Positions 11,962-22,596 of a stretch of 64,000 nucleotides of DNA are shown piece after piece. The stretch's first letter is position 1. Each line of letters opens with the position of its first letter. The DNA is from Heliocidaris erythrogramma (Eukaryota > Echinodermata > Echinoidea > Camarodonta > Echinometridae), in contig CM046869.1 of NCBI GenBank assembly GCA_025617745.1, forward strand, positions 15,395,168 to 15,459,167. The letters are read 5' to 3'. Made by a program: the position numbers and the translations under genes. The notes below the pieces were generated by a model. It searched no databases, was not told the origin of the DNA, and saw nothing but the letters and a program-made list of their open reading frames with translations.

Positions 11962-12576
11962 TTGTCAGTGCAATTTTCTCCCCAGGACAGCGGCATAAAT
12001 GTGGAGGATGCCACGCCCGGCCTAGCGTCCCATGACATTTTACAGGCTATTCAAGTTCTCCAACATAAGGTGGACTCCTCCTTCCGGAGATCTGCCAAGC
12101 TCGAGAGCTCTCCTTCCTTCAAGAGCGAAGGAAACAAGCAGCAATACGTCCACGCTCAGAAAGTTCTTCAGTGCATTGACGACGCTCTAGTTTCCTTGGA
12201 GGATATCGGAATCGAAGCCGCAAAGGAGCATCTACTCGAGGCATCCTCCCTGCTTACACAGAGGCAGAAACTGATTCGCCTGGCAGACCGTTCTCCTTTG
12301 GGTTGGGCCACGGTCAAAGAGTACGTCGCAGACGACCTCGCGGAGAATTCCGATGATCAAAAACGTCTCAGAAAGGCGGAGAAGGCGGCAGCCGCCAAGA
12401 AGGCCGAAACAACAACTAAAAAGTCAAGGATGCAGCCCCCTTTCCGGACACCCAGGTCTTCTGTACCTCCTCGCAGTATGTCTGGAGCTTTTCGTCGCTT
12501 CAACCCCTACCTTTCCGATACCCGCGTCTGCTTCCAGTGTGGCATCGCCGGACACGTTCGCCCTAAGTGCCCTTGA
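11962..12576 (+). CDS. Gag-like protein with CCHC zinc knuckle, about 204 residues
   Basis: Intact frame ending at TGA 12574. N-terminal half is helical and Lys/Glu/Gln-rich. A central stretch around residues 112-150 (GWATVKEY, then acidic, then an Ala/Lys coiled segment) leads to an Arg/Pro/Ser-rich linker. The C-terminus has one retroviral-type knuckle, CFQCGIAGHVRPKC, which binds nucleic acid in retroelement Gag proteins. There is no in-frame ATG near the start: the listed start is TTG and the frame is open back to 11935, so the true start was lost or lies in another exon. No protease, RT or integrase follows. A reversed LINE fragment begins one base after the stop. I take it as the 5' remnant of a retroelement, class uncertain. 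Confidence 0.6.
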   Translation: MSVQFSPQDSGINVEDATPGLASHDILQAIQVLQHKVDSSFRRSAKLESSPSFKSEGNKQQYVHAQKVLQCIDDALVSLEDIGIEAAKEHLLEASSLLTQRQKLIRLADRSPLGWATVKEYVADDLAENSDDQKRLRKAEKAAAAKKAETTTKKSRMQPPFRTPRSSVPPRSMSGAFRRFNPYLSDTRVCFQCGIAGHVRPKCP

Positions 12577-13284
12577 TTTAAAAATTATCTGTTTTACCCA
12601 GATCATGATAGTATTCACACTTTTTATTCTATTCGAGTTACCTGAAAGACCTAAAAATATATCTTGCCATCTCATATCCTTAATTTCAACTAAACCAAAA
12701 TGTTTAATGATAGATTCCCATAGTTCCCTCACCCTATCACAATTTAAAAATAAGTGTAAGTATGTTTCTTTGTCTTTCTTGCATAAAGAACAAGAATCAT
12801 TATCAACGAAACCAAACTTCATCAAATGAACTTTTGTGTAAATGACTCCGTGTAATAGCATGAATTGAAATTCCCTCTGTTTTCTAATAAGTGTTGTATT
12901 TTTGGCTGCTAGAAATAAATCTCTTAGTTCTTTATCTGTTAAATCAACATTATTACTATCATATTTTATTTGTAAATTAAATGAACTCTGTAAATCCCTG
13001 ACAAAACATTCATAGATTCTTTTCGATTTTGCAGCATGAAACATTGTAGTTTGACCAAAAATATTTAGGTTTATATAAAAATTCGAGAAATCCACTTGTT
13101 GGAATTTAACCGCCGGGGTTGCACTCTTCCAACTGGAGGGTATGACATGTGCAATTTCTATTATTTGAAGTAATTGAGATGAATTCAATCCCAGATTTGT
13201 AAAATGTGCTAGAGGTTTCATATACACACACACACACACACACATACGCACACTTATTTCATTATCATATATCTCACGAACCAT
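12577..13284 (-). pseudogene. LINE RT C-terminal fragment (reverse orientation)
   Basis: Minus-strand frame encoding the region beyond the RT catalytic core of an L1/Tx1-like LINE. FQFMLLHGVIYTKVHLMKFG is followed by the finger CSLCKKD, then HLFLNCDRVRELW, then a hydrophobic tail truncated at 12577. It is a different family from the fragment at 1-890, with little identity outside the finger. A CA dinucleotide run at 13222-13243 interrupts its upstream side. No catalytic YADD segment, so it is non-functional. Confidence 0.75.
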
Positions 13285-13555
13285 TGGTCCTCATGCATCC
13301 AAATTGGGCATGTAAGTAGACGTTGATCATATGTCGCTCCAGCAACTAATTCGCTCTTATGAGGTCATCATGACGTCATGTAGACGCCATTTTGTTACAT
13401 TACATTATTAACCATATCTTCCTTGTCAATGATCAGAAATCATTCCCATTCATATCATAATAACTTCAGGTCAATGGTCGTCAGTTCGATCTTTATCATG
13501 AGAATTAAGGATAGATCACCTAATTCGTCATCATGACGAATTAAATTTCTATGAT

Positions 13556-13785
13556 GTGGTCTTTAGATATTGATTTAGATGTGCTTACCAGAGAATAGTG
13601 TGCATGTGTTTTATTTTGGTATAAGATTGGAGTTCAGCCACTTTTTATTTATTTAAAATTAATTATTTTAACACATGTATTTGCTAGTTGATTGTATTAC
13701 AGATTGTACATTACAGATGAATTGTTATTGTGTTATTATGTTGATTTATGAAGACGAATAAAATATTATTCAAAACAAAAACTTC
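13556..13785 (+). mobile_element. Retroposon 3' tail, copy A
   Basis: Matches 35634-35868 over about 225 bp (GGTCTTTAGATATTGATTTAG through AATAAAATATT..CAAAACAAAAA). It has an AATAAA signal and an A-rich end, so it is probably the 3' UTR of a non-LTR element. In both places it abuts the foldback sequence CTTCGC(A/G)TGAT. The uninterrupted junction is present at 5915-5930. Confidence 0.65.
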
Positions 13786-14745
13786 GCGTGATGTGACCTC
13801 TGTGCACAAACTTCCGCGCGTTTTGACCATGCATAGCAATTATACTCGGGTCACCGTGTGTGGCGCAGTAATTATTGTTTTGGCAGCGAGTGAGCGATGA
13901 ATAGTCACGAGTGGGTGATAGAAGCAAGTTGATCATGGCCTGTCTGAACGTACTGGAAATATTTTCTAAACTTACAAAGCATCGATGCTAACATAGCATC
14001 AATGCTATGTACTACGTATGAACATAACTAATGTTTACACGTAGTACATAGCATCGATGCTTTGTAAGTCTTGAAACTATTTCCATTGCGTTCAGACAGG
14101 CCATGATCGACTTGGTTCTATCACCCACTCGTGACTATTCACCGCTCACTCCCTGCCAAAACAATAATTACTGCGCCATGTACACACGGTGACCCGAGTA
14201 TAATAGACCTATTTACTAAGTGATTCAAATTTTATGCATACTTTTGAAACAAAGGTTGTTCTTGACAACCTGAAAGCTTGCCAGAGGCTTGTCAGACATA
14301 ACAACAAGTAATGTATGCAAACTGGCTTCCAAGTATTGTAGTTCATTCTTTAATAACATGGTTAATGGAATACCTTGTTACTAGGTCCCCAGGAAAGAAA
14401 CATCCATAAATTTGAATCACTTAGTAAACAGGTCTATTGGTATGGACATATCATGCGAAGATGAGAGTGAAGATAGCAGCGAGTGAAGCAGCGATTGCGT
14501 TCACATTACAAATAGTCACAAGCGCGGTGGGTGGTCTACCGCAAAGCAACGATGCTTTGTGGCTGGATCCTGAGATTTACTCCTTCCAAACTCGCTGCCA
14601 GAATAGTTTCGAAACCTAGCTCCTTGCTTCTATCTCGTGACTATCTGCGTTCAGACAGCGTTTTCTCTTAAAAATATCTGGTCATGACCAAAATAGTCTC
14701 GAAACCTAGATAGCATCGATGCTATCGCTCCAAGTGTGAATCCGC
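13786..14745. mobile_element. Foldback element, copy 2, with nested MITE
   Basis: Two arms of about 200 bp (13800-14028 and 14034-14204) form a near-perfect palindrome centred near 14031, containing AGCATCGATGCT motifs and the flank GACAGGCCATGATC. The right part, 14440-14745, matches 6140-6560 of copy 1. A 231-bp MITE sits at 14205-14435. Non-coding; strong potential for a very long hairpin. Confidence 0.7.
14205..14435. mobile_element. 231-bp MITE, ACTAAGTG-type TIR, copy 2, with readable empty site
   Basis: Same family as 2594-2822, internally reversed. Inserted into the foldback sequence GAGTATAATTGGTATG, which is intact in reverse complement at about 5950 and 35925. The filled site duplicates only AT at 14203-14204 and 14436-14437. 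TIR about 30 bp. Confidence 0.8.
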
Positions 14746-14929
14746 TTAAAGTAGAACTCTGAGGATTTTAAATATTGGCTTAATACTTATTATTGCATAG
14801 ATGGCATAAATTAAACAAGGTTATCCAAATTCAACGCTTGGAAACATTTGAAGTAATGATTATTATCAATTATAAAACGGTAAAATACAGCCCCCGATAT
14901 AGCAGCTGAAGAGCTCCTCGAACGCTGCT

Positions 14930-15500
14930 GAGATATGTGACGACACACCATGGACCAGTCCTGTCTACGCAGACGATGTCCCATAACATCTTACACATTT
15001 TTCAGAGCCTATTTTGTCATCTCCTCTTCACTTATTTCTCTTCCTTCACTAGCGTCAGTCTTAATGTTAGTCTGTTGCCTCACTCTTAACTTCGTGTATG
15101 GTATTATTTTGATGAAAAATGCAGCGTTAAAAAAATAAAGGAATCGGTCACTTGTAAACAAAATAAGACGCCATTGTATTTTCAGCTGCTTGCACCGGGG
15201 CATGTTCGGCGTTTCAAGAGGGAACGAATACGATCCTGCTATTATTCGGAGGGCTTTTCAATTTGAAAGTGGGGTTTATTTCATTGATCATTGACCCTTC
15301 TCCTGTGTATTTACAATCAAACGGTTTTAGCTATCAGAATCCGTTTCACTTTCCCTTTATAATGGTGTGAAATAAGGTCATGTTTAAATACATCAAACTC
15401 TTTATAATTTGATAAATAATTGCATTGCAATTACGTTCATTCATTATACGACGTCGTCTGCTTAAGCAGGATCGATCCCGAGTGTGACGACATCAAAACA
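14930..15500. mobile_element. TIR element, about 570 bp, copy A
   Basis: Imperfect inverted ends of about 50 bp: TGTGACGACA..CAGTCCTGTCTACGCAGACGATGTC on the left and GACGTCGTCTGCTTAAGCAG..GTGTGACGACATC on the right. A reverse-complement copy lies at 52060-52625. Small ORFs on both strands recur in the two copies but have no coding signature. Confidence 0.6.
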
Positions 15501-15695
15501 TCGCTATATTTCTGGCGAATCCTCGTATATTCCAGATGCTGAGAAGAGCTTTTATTTGTGTTGTTTTTATAATCATCAGATACGCAGTTGACATAAAACT
15601 TATACGATTGCCATCTGTAAGCTTCCCAGTTTCTAGTGATACATTAATTGCCATATTTGTGATTTTCTTTGAATATCTACTTTAATATTTTGGGT
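15500..15695 (+). pseudogene. LINE remnant flanking the TIR element
   Basis: Matches the reverse complement of 51860-52060, where the sequence continues into an RT C-terminal frame (minus, 51711-51911). So both TIR-element copies share LINE flanks. This points to one insertion later duplicated, or to insertion into a conserved site of one LINE family. Confidence 0.5.
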
Positions 15696-16800
15696 ACGCG
15701 TGAAATGAAAGTGCGTGACCTTTACGAATAGTCAAATTGAAAATTGCGTGACCTCTACGACTAGCTCCAAAGGCGTACATTGCCCAATCGCATGCTTAAA
15801 ATGCTAAAACAATTGTGCGCACCCAGGTACTAGGTAGGGGGTAGGGTTTATGGTGGTTTAAACTTCTTTTGTGAATTCGGGCCTTTTTCGAGAAGTAGAC
15901 AATAATTGTCTTTCTCATACCAGTTAAATGTTTCAGATGTGGAATATAAAGCAAATTGATTTCAGGCGATGAGACGTACTATCACTTCCTTGGCGATCTA
16001 AATGTTTAACGCTATCTTTCCTCAGCGCTTCGGAAACATAGCTACATCCAGATCGTCTCGGAAGTGATAGTTTGTCCCATTACCTTCACCAACGGTAATT
16101 ATTTGCTTATTATTATGTATTTTGTCTTATTTGTCTTGTACGAAGGAGACACACCCACTGACGGACACCGCATAGCCCTGAACGGCATTGGAGGGGCCTA
16201 GGCAATGAACCGAACCGGGCTGGCCAGAAGAATACATGAAAAACGGGGCAACAGTTTGTGCCGACAGCCTGTCAAAATGTCTCCCCAAAAGAAAAATCTC
16301 CAAAGGTAACGCAGCGTAGCCTAGCATAAATTATATAAAGAACTAGAAATTATATTCTATATTGGCGTAAATATTCACAATTGAATGACATGCGCCGTTA
16401 AAACCAATCCACAACACAACAATCACTCACCTAATAATATATCGAATTCAGAACGTCTTGAATTCAAATGAATTTATTGATATATCTGTCATAACAGAAA
16501 TTCTTCTTTCATTGGTTAACAATAAACATAGATCATTTTCACAATAAAATAACACAATAACAATGAGGTATAGAAGGATACCTAACAATGTGAACCAAAT
16601 ATTATAGAGAGAAAATATAAACGAGGCTTAAAAATGAAAAGTAACACATCAAAAGGAAATAAATATATATCTCATACTGACGCCCTCCAAAAACGAGAGA
16701 AAAAATGTTTGTATTCTATGATTCATTCAGATCCCCCCTCACACCGCCGCACTCCATTGCCTCACTGTACAGTACGTACCCCAAAAAAGTTTGTAGTTGG
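15696..16800. other. No gene; one small hairpin
   Basis: About 15970-16080 carries inverted arms (ACTATCACTTCC..GGCGATCT against AGATCGTCTCGGAAGTGATAG). Nothing else is supported. Confidence 0.4.
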
Positions 16801-17830
16801 AGAAAGTCTCCCCAGATAAATATTTCTGAATATTTTCTATAAATTTTGATTCTTGTAGATAGCTTAAGGCCCCTCCTTCACTATAACACCCAAATATATG
16901 ACTATGTATTACGCTTGAGTGATCTTAAATCACTTTTCTGAAAGGGTGCAAAATTCAGACGTGACAAGAATTGGTATTTGTTCTGACTGGTATCAACAAA
17001 GTTGAGAACTGTTAGAAATAGACAGTTGAAATAAAGTCTCCCCAATCAAATATTTCAAAATATTTTCAGGAAAATGTCATACCTGTGGTTAAGCTTAAAG
17101 GGAAGTTTGAGTTCTGGGAAATGTAAAAAAATAATTTGCGAGCTTTCTCATTCTTTTTATGTTAGTTTGGAAGATTATAACAGTAGATATGTCACCTGGA
17201 AAGGATTGCTCTTCAAATGCTATAAAATTCAAAATATGACAAGAAACACTAAAATGTTCGGGCCGAACATTTCATTTTGTGTGTAGTTCCATTTACTCAT
17301 TTTTGTGAGCAGTGTATGTGACTCTCAGCAGGATTGAGTCAATTTCTGATCGTTTTGGTGATTCAAAAACCTTACAAGCATACACCAATTCATATGTGCT
17401 ATATAATCAACCTTTCCTAATTGCTTTGAGAGAGTTTCTTTCACAATTCAGTCTCATGACAAGAATTCAACTTTATCTTTAAGGTCTCCTCTATTAAAAG
17501 ACACCAAAATATCACACAATATTTTACGCTTGAGTGAGCAAAAGCCACTTTTGTGAAATAGTGCATGAAGTATTCTTCACAAAATGTTTGTTTTTGTTCT
17601 GGCTGGTATCAGTCAAGTTGAGAGTCATAAAAAGACTTTAATATTCTGATCATTAAAAAGACGATTTTTGAAAGAACATACATTGTTCAGTGTATGTGTT
17701 GATATATCCCATCAAAACTTTATGGCCGAGTGAGCAAGCAAGATGAAATTTAAAGACTCACCGAAAGTAACATTTTGAAACACTCAACAAAGTAGTTAAT
17801 TGCTCACTCAAGTATAAGATGTTGATGTGA
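16800..17830. repeat. Diverged direct repeats
   Basis: TTACGCTTGAGTGA..CACTTTT..GAAA recurs near 16909 and 17526, and AAAGTCTCCCCA..AAATATTTC near 16803 and 17033. TTCTG(A/G)CTGGTATCA recurs near 16980 and 17597. Blocks are in the same order, so this is an old tandem duplication. Non-coding. Confidence 0.5.
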
Positions 17831-18008
17831 TGTGTAAACAGATAACATAGCCCGTTATTTCATAAATTGTCTTTTATTTATAAAATAGGGTCAAAATGGT
17901 ATTGTCTACATGAAACTTTTTCATTTTCGTAAGAAAGTACAGCCTTTGATTTGCCTTTATTGTGCACAATAAGTGAGCATTTCTGTTCCATTTTAGCTTA
18001 TCATTGAG

Positions 18009-18287
18009 GTGTCGTGGTCTAGTGGATACGTTACCGGACTGTGAATCTCATGGTTTGCGGTTCGAGTCCCGCCGCGGCACTAATGTCCTTTGGCAAGACA
18101 TTAATCTACATTTGCCACTCTCTACCCAGGTGTAGTAAATGGGTACCCGGTAGGAATTTATTCCTTGAAATGCTGTGAGCACCGAATTCGGTAGCCTAGC
18201 TACAGCCGGGGTAATAATACTTCGGCGCTTAGAAACATTTGTATTAAGCGCATTATAAATGCAATGTATTATTATTATTATTATCAT
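18009..18287 (+). mobile_element. tRNA-derived SINE, full length
   Basis: tRNA-like head (18009-18081) with an A-box-like TGGTCTAGTGGA near 18015 and B box GGTTCGAGTCCC at 18059-18070. These are the RNA polymerase III promoter. The body contains TTTGGCAAGACATTAATCTA and ATGGGTACCCGGTAGGA; the tail ends in a TAT/ATT microsatellite. Such SINEs are copied by LINE machinery. Other copies: 20228 (minus, headless), 22795 and 40135. The T-stem pairing is poor, so this is not a working tRNA gene. Confidence 0.85.
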
Positions 18288-18778
18288 GGTGCCCAGATAC
18301 ATGTACTCTGCACCCTTTCAATGGCCTCCCCGTGAGCCACAACCTTCAAACTAAAATTTCCAGCTCTGACAAATTGTAACCTAAATGATTAAAAAACTGT
18401 GAATCCAAACCATTACCTTCAAAGCTAAATAAAAATTACTTTTTATTGCATCGTAGAAATTATATTTCTTTGTTTGTTTTATTTGGGTTTTAGATTTTCC
18501 ATAAGTTACGCCCCAAATCAATTTTCGATTGGGAATGGATAAATTAAGGTATTTTGCCTTCATATTTTATTAATTTGTTGTTTTATTTGGGTAGTATGTT
18601 ATCCATAAGTTACACCGAAAATAATTTTCGATTCTTTAAAAACACTCTGCGTTGTTTACTTCATTCATTTGTTGTTTTCTTTCAATTTGGGGTGTAGAAT
18701 CCCTGGAAGTTACGCCCCAAATAATTTTTCGATTCGGTAAAATCATTCTCCGTTGTATACTTCAATTCATTTGTTTTT

Positions 18779-19132
18779 TTAATTTGTAAACAAATCTTTC
18801 GGCATATTACTCCCAGTGTTAAAGATCGTATGCTCGATCTGTAATGAAAAACACAAGTCAGAAAAAATTGGAACCAGCGGGATTCGAACCTGTCATCTAC
18901 TGCTTGCCGGGTAGCGACTTAACCACCAGGCTATTCTGGTTCACGGCCAAGTCACGACGAACTAGAATCAAATACCCAAGATCCTCTTCTTTCTGACTCA
19001 TTAATATTCAAACGGTCCGCCGTAGACAATGGTTAGTAAACGAAGAAGCTTGACTGGGGAGGAATTTTTAATTTGTAAACAAATCTTTCGGCATATTACT
19101 CCCAGTGTTAAAGATCGTATGCTCGATCTGTA
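18779..19132. repeat. 64-bp direct repeats bracketing a tRNA-like segment
   Basis: The block beginning AATTTGTAAACAAATCTTTC and ending GCTCGATCTGTA is present at about 18780-18844 and again, almost identical, at 19068-19132. Between them lies a tRNA-like sequence and about 125 bp of unassigned DNA. This may be a partial tandem duplication around a small element. Confidence 0.6.
18869..18942 (-). pseudogene. tRNA-like sequence in a repeat
   Basis: On the minus strand, a perfect 7-bp acceptor stem (GAACCAG/CTGGTTC) closes a 72-nt sequence with A-box-like TAGCCTGGTGGTTA and B box GGTTCGAATCCC, followed by CA. The D loop is too long and the T stem is mispaired. It is therefore read as a tRNA-derived repeat head and not a functional tRNA; no anticodon is assigned. 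Confidence 0.55.
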
Positions 19133-19866
19133 TAGTCATACACCTTCCTTCTGACGGTTTAGTCCGAAAGGGTGGGTAGCGTCGCGTAACCATTCGTCCA
19201 AAACCCCCTCCCCTGGGGGGGGGGGGGGGGATTTGGCCGTATGGTGGCGTTCCAGTCAAAGTGACGCTACCTAACGCTCCAAACCATTTTCCTTTCAGAA
19301 AATTTGTGTGCTCCCCTTTTTTCGTTTCATTCGGGCTGTAGATTCTCCGTAGATTAGGCCCCAAATCAATCTTCGATTCGATAAAAGTATTTGGCATTGT
19401 ATATTTTATTAATTTGCTGTTTCATTTGGATTGTAGATTCTCCGTAAGTTACTCCCCAAATCAGTTTTCGATTTTATTTAGCATCATATATTTTCTTCAT
19501 TTGTTTTATTTGGGTTGTAGATTCTCCGTATTGTCAATCCCGCGCCGGCGCATCACATAGTAGACGGCAAAGCGATAATTCCACTATTGCCTCAATATTT
19601 AGGGGCGGTCTGACAACCCATCCCGGCGAAAAATTTTGTCAGTTTTTTTGGTACTGTATAGTCATACACCTTCCTTCTGACGGTTTAGTCCGAAAGGGTG
19701 GGTAGCGTCGCGTAACCATTCGTCCAAAGGGGGGGGGGGGGGGGGGATTTGGCCGTATGGTGTCGTTCCAGTCAAAGTGACGCTACCTAACGCTCCAAAC
19801 CATTTTCCTTTTTCCGAAAATTTGAATGCTCCCCTTTAAAAACAAAAAAATCCTGGATCCGCCCCT
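19133..19866. repeat. Two copies of a 165-bp poly-G repeat; second lies in a hAT-like element
   Basis: TATAGTCATACACCTTCCTT..GGGTGGGTAGCGTCGCG..poly-G..GATTTGGCCGTATGG..CCAAACCATTTTCC occurs at 19133-19295 and 19653-19810. The second copy is bounded by AGGGGCGG near 19600 and CCGCCCCT at 19859-19866, hAT-like ends of the family at 125-491. Target duplication is unclear. Confidence 0.55.
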
Positions 19867-20227
19867 CATATTAATGATAATAATAATAATAATATTTTTT
19901 TCATAAATCACCTTTTATTAATCAATAAAGGGAATACAATAAGCCCAGGTTACCTGTTCTTATCAAACGCGGTACAAGTCAAGATAAAATGGATACAGTT
20001 AACAAATATAACATAAGTAATAGAGAAAAATGCACATATCAAACAAATAATTTCAAATCAAGAAATAGAAAAGATTCAAAACATACTGCATCGTGTATTA
20101 GGTTATTCTTATTTTGTTGATATCTCGTTAACTCGGTTTTGTTTAGTATAATATCAGAGAAATATTAAAAACTTAAGCCATAGATCATCGTTACCAGGAC
20201 TAAATATAATCTGAACCTATTCAATAA

Positions 20228-20430
20228 TATGTCCATTTATATAGCGCAGCTACTATACAAATATACTCTCCTGCGCTTAATACAAAGTATCACATTATTA
20301 CCCCTGTTTTAGCCGAGCTGCCATGATAGGCGCTAAGGCATTCAAGGAATTTGTTCCTACCGGGTACCCATTTACTTCACCTGGGTGAAGAGTGGCAAAT
20401 GTAGATGAATGTCTTGCCAAAGGACATTAT
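20228..20430 (-). mobile_element. SINE, 5'-truncated, reverse orientation
   Basis: Reverse complement of the SINE body at 18075-18265: CCTACCGGGTACCCATTTA, TGGCAAATGTAGAT and CTTGCCAAAGGACATTA. It lacks the tRNA head, as expected for incomplete reverse transcription. Confidence 0.75.
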
Positions 20431-21020
20431 ATATTTAAGCAATAACTGAACCATGTAAGACTGTCATGTTTCAAGAATGTAATTCAGAGCAAGTGAGAGA
20501 GTAATACATACTGATAGAAATAGATACAGATATATATATATATTACGCTAAGGATTTGGGGTCTTTTTTGGTTCGAATAGGCGTCTCCCTGGCCCTTTCG
20601 GTCCCACCTTTTGGTACCCACGGGCGGGGAATGCTTCTTAGAGTGGTGGGAGGCACTTTTTAAGGGCTGACGTGCCGTCCATATTTCATAAATTCATTTT
20701 TAAACATTGAATTTTCGGAGGGAGTAATAGTTCTGCCAACCCATGAAGCGGGTTTGTAGCTTCATGCCCAACCCATAGCCTTTACCTGTGAAGGGGAGAA
20801 ACCTCAATTGGTGTATTGCCAAATTAGAACAGCGTGACTCCAAGGCCATAGCCGCATGTAAGGCTTCAATGTATATGACGCAACACACGTGTTATTCGTT
20901 CGCACCAGGGAATCTCTTACACTTCGCTGCAGGTACTATGTTTCACGCATAGAGTTACATCATTTGTAGCTTCATGGTTACATACACACAGTTTGGTGTG
21001 TATGTAACTCTATGGTTTCA

Positions 21021-21021
<1 letters not shown>

Positions 21022-21058
<37 letters not shown>
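21022..21058. repeat. 37-nt G homopolymer
   Basis: Uninterrupted G-run inside H1. Paralogous positions are C- or G-runs of other lengths (about 24392-24409 and 28475-28494). Likely length-polymorphic and a possible assembly weak point; strong quadruplex potential. Confidence 0.9.
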
Positions 21059-21059
<1 letters not shown>

Positions 21060-21417
21060 GATGTCTCATTGATGCCGGTACATCATCCATGTGAAAACGG
21101 ATAAAAAGTGTACCTTTTTCAGCAATAAGTGCATAACGCAGGTTACGCGTTTAGGGTATCAAAAAAAAAAGCAAAATTCAAGAAAAAGGGTATCAATTTC
21201 AGAGACTGATAAGAAGAAGATCCGCGGAAGGAGGTGGGGGTGGGGGTGGAAATAGTTCGGTAATGTGTTCCAAGTTAGGTTAAATTTCTTTTACGGTTCC
21301 TTTTTGGCTAAAAAGAAGTCTATGATGATGATGTAGGCCTAAATAGGATGTAACATACCAAGCAAGATATAAAAGCGCCGTTAATGGTATGAAAATCACT
21401 GATAGACGGGTCTGAAC

Positions 21418-21999
21418 TAGCCTTTTGACAAGGCCTCGTGACTAGGCTATTTTCCTCGTCATGCTGTGCCTGAGATGAGACTAGCCGGCGACGAAAAGAA
21501 TCAACACGGCCCTGGTGAACGCGCGATCGAGCGACTTTAGTCGCGAGGCCTTTTGGAACCTGGGTTCCCAACTTTCCATCGTCCGATATGAATTATTCAC
21601 GAGTTGACATTCGTATGCTAAAACACGCCTACCGAGGATTAACGACCAATCACAACGGTATCTGCGGGGCTTGCTTTCCATGATTGATGTAGCTTGCACG
21701 GGCCTCGGCGCCGGGTGCCGAGCGAGCTAGCTCGAGATGAAGGCGAATTTGCATACCAAATTTATGCTGACGTCATGCGAAGATACGTTCGCTGATTGGC
21801 TCCTACCCATAAGGTAGCAGATCCTCGCTAGGAACAAAGGATAGCATAAGAAATACAGGCCAGGTTCCAAAAGGCCCTCGCGACTCACGTCGCTCGATCG
21901 CGCATTCACCGTGCTGGGCGGCTAGTCTTGTTATGCATCCACTACTAGCTTACTTGCCGAGAAAAATAGCCAAGTCACGAGGGCCTTGTCAAAAGGCTA
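21418..21999. mobile_element. Long-TIR foldback MITE, copy 1
   Basis: Ends TAGCCTTTTGACAAGGCC and GGCCTTGTCAAAAGGCTA. Inverted similarity extends about 130 bp inwards through GGCCTTTTGGAACCTGG. A homologous element (558 bp) lies at 42564-43121 with a 9-bp target duplication. Here the flanking 9-mers are only partly alike, and the disrupted host sequence can be recognised in H6 near 31870-31915. Non-coding; long TIRs with 9-bp duplications suggest a Mutator-like origin. Confidence 0.75.
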
Positions 22000-22470
22000 G
22001 GGCTGCCCCTACTTCAATCTGCTTTTCAATTCAGCAAGTGATTTACGCGAATGATGTACAGGTCTCAATGAAACAGGGGGGGGGGGGGGTGGTCGTCACG
22101 ATCGATTCGGATCAATTCAGGAGCCCGTAAACTTTCTGCCTTTTACTTGTGAAAATTCGGCTCCTTTGGAAGTTTGATTTATGTAAGCATTCCATTACTT
22201 TCTAAATTGAACTCTTAACAGGTTTTTTAAATGTTATTTTTTATCTATTTATTTTTATTTTATTTATTTATTCATTATTTTATTCATTATTATTTTTTTT
22301 TTTGGGGGGGGGGGGGTGAAGGGGTGAAGGGCAGGAACATATAACTGTTAGATGTTAAGAAAAATGGGAGTGGGTTTCGGCCACTTCATATTTTAAGACT
22401 CTTTAAAATCGATTAAAATTATTTCTACTTTTTACTTATATCATGGAAGCATATTATAGGGTAAACTTGC

Positions 22471-22596
22471 TTTTGCGACAGCCACCCAACATGAAAACAA
22501 TGTATAGGTTTAGGGTTGGGGTTGGGGTTAGGGTTCAGGGTTTAGGGTTAGGGTTTAGGGTTTACATAATCGCAAATTTGGACGGCTGTCGCATAA
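22471..22596. mobile_element. Mini-TIR element with TTAGGG-type core, copy 1
   Basis: Inverted ends (TTTTGCGACAGCCACCCAA against TTATGCGACAGCCGTCCAAA) enclose about 55 bp of degenerate telomere-type repeat (GGGTTGGGGTTAGGG, GGGTTTAGGGTTAGGG). The same arrangement is at 31313-31410, with a partial copy at 37432-37490. No coding capacity. An internal telomeric tract, not a chromosome end. Confidence 0.7.

Larger units (their letters stand above)
18462..19540. repeat. ~100-bp minisatellite split by an insertion
   Basis: The unit TTGTTTTATTTGGGTTGTAG..TAAGTTACGCCCCAAATCA..TTTTCGATT occurs near 18473, 18580 and 18680, and again near 19320, 19420 and 19503, all in one orientation. The run is broken by about 530 bp of unrelated repeats (18780-19310). 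Confidence 0.65.

Noticed and set aside
12353-12829. 158-residue plus-strand frame
   Set aside because: Shadow of the gag-like frame continuing antisense through the LINE fragment.
18009-18081. Functional tRNA gene
   Set aside because: T-stem mispairs, and the sequence is followed by a body shared with other SINE copies and an ATT tail.
22508-22562. TTAGGG-like tract as a chromosome end
   Set aside because: Only about 55 bp, degenerate, enclosed by inverted repeats and followed by kilobases of ordinary sequence.
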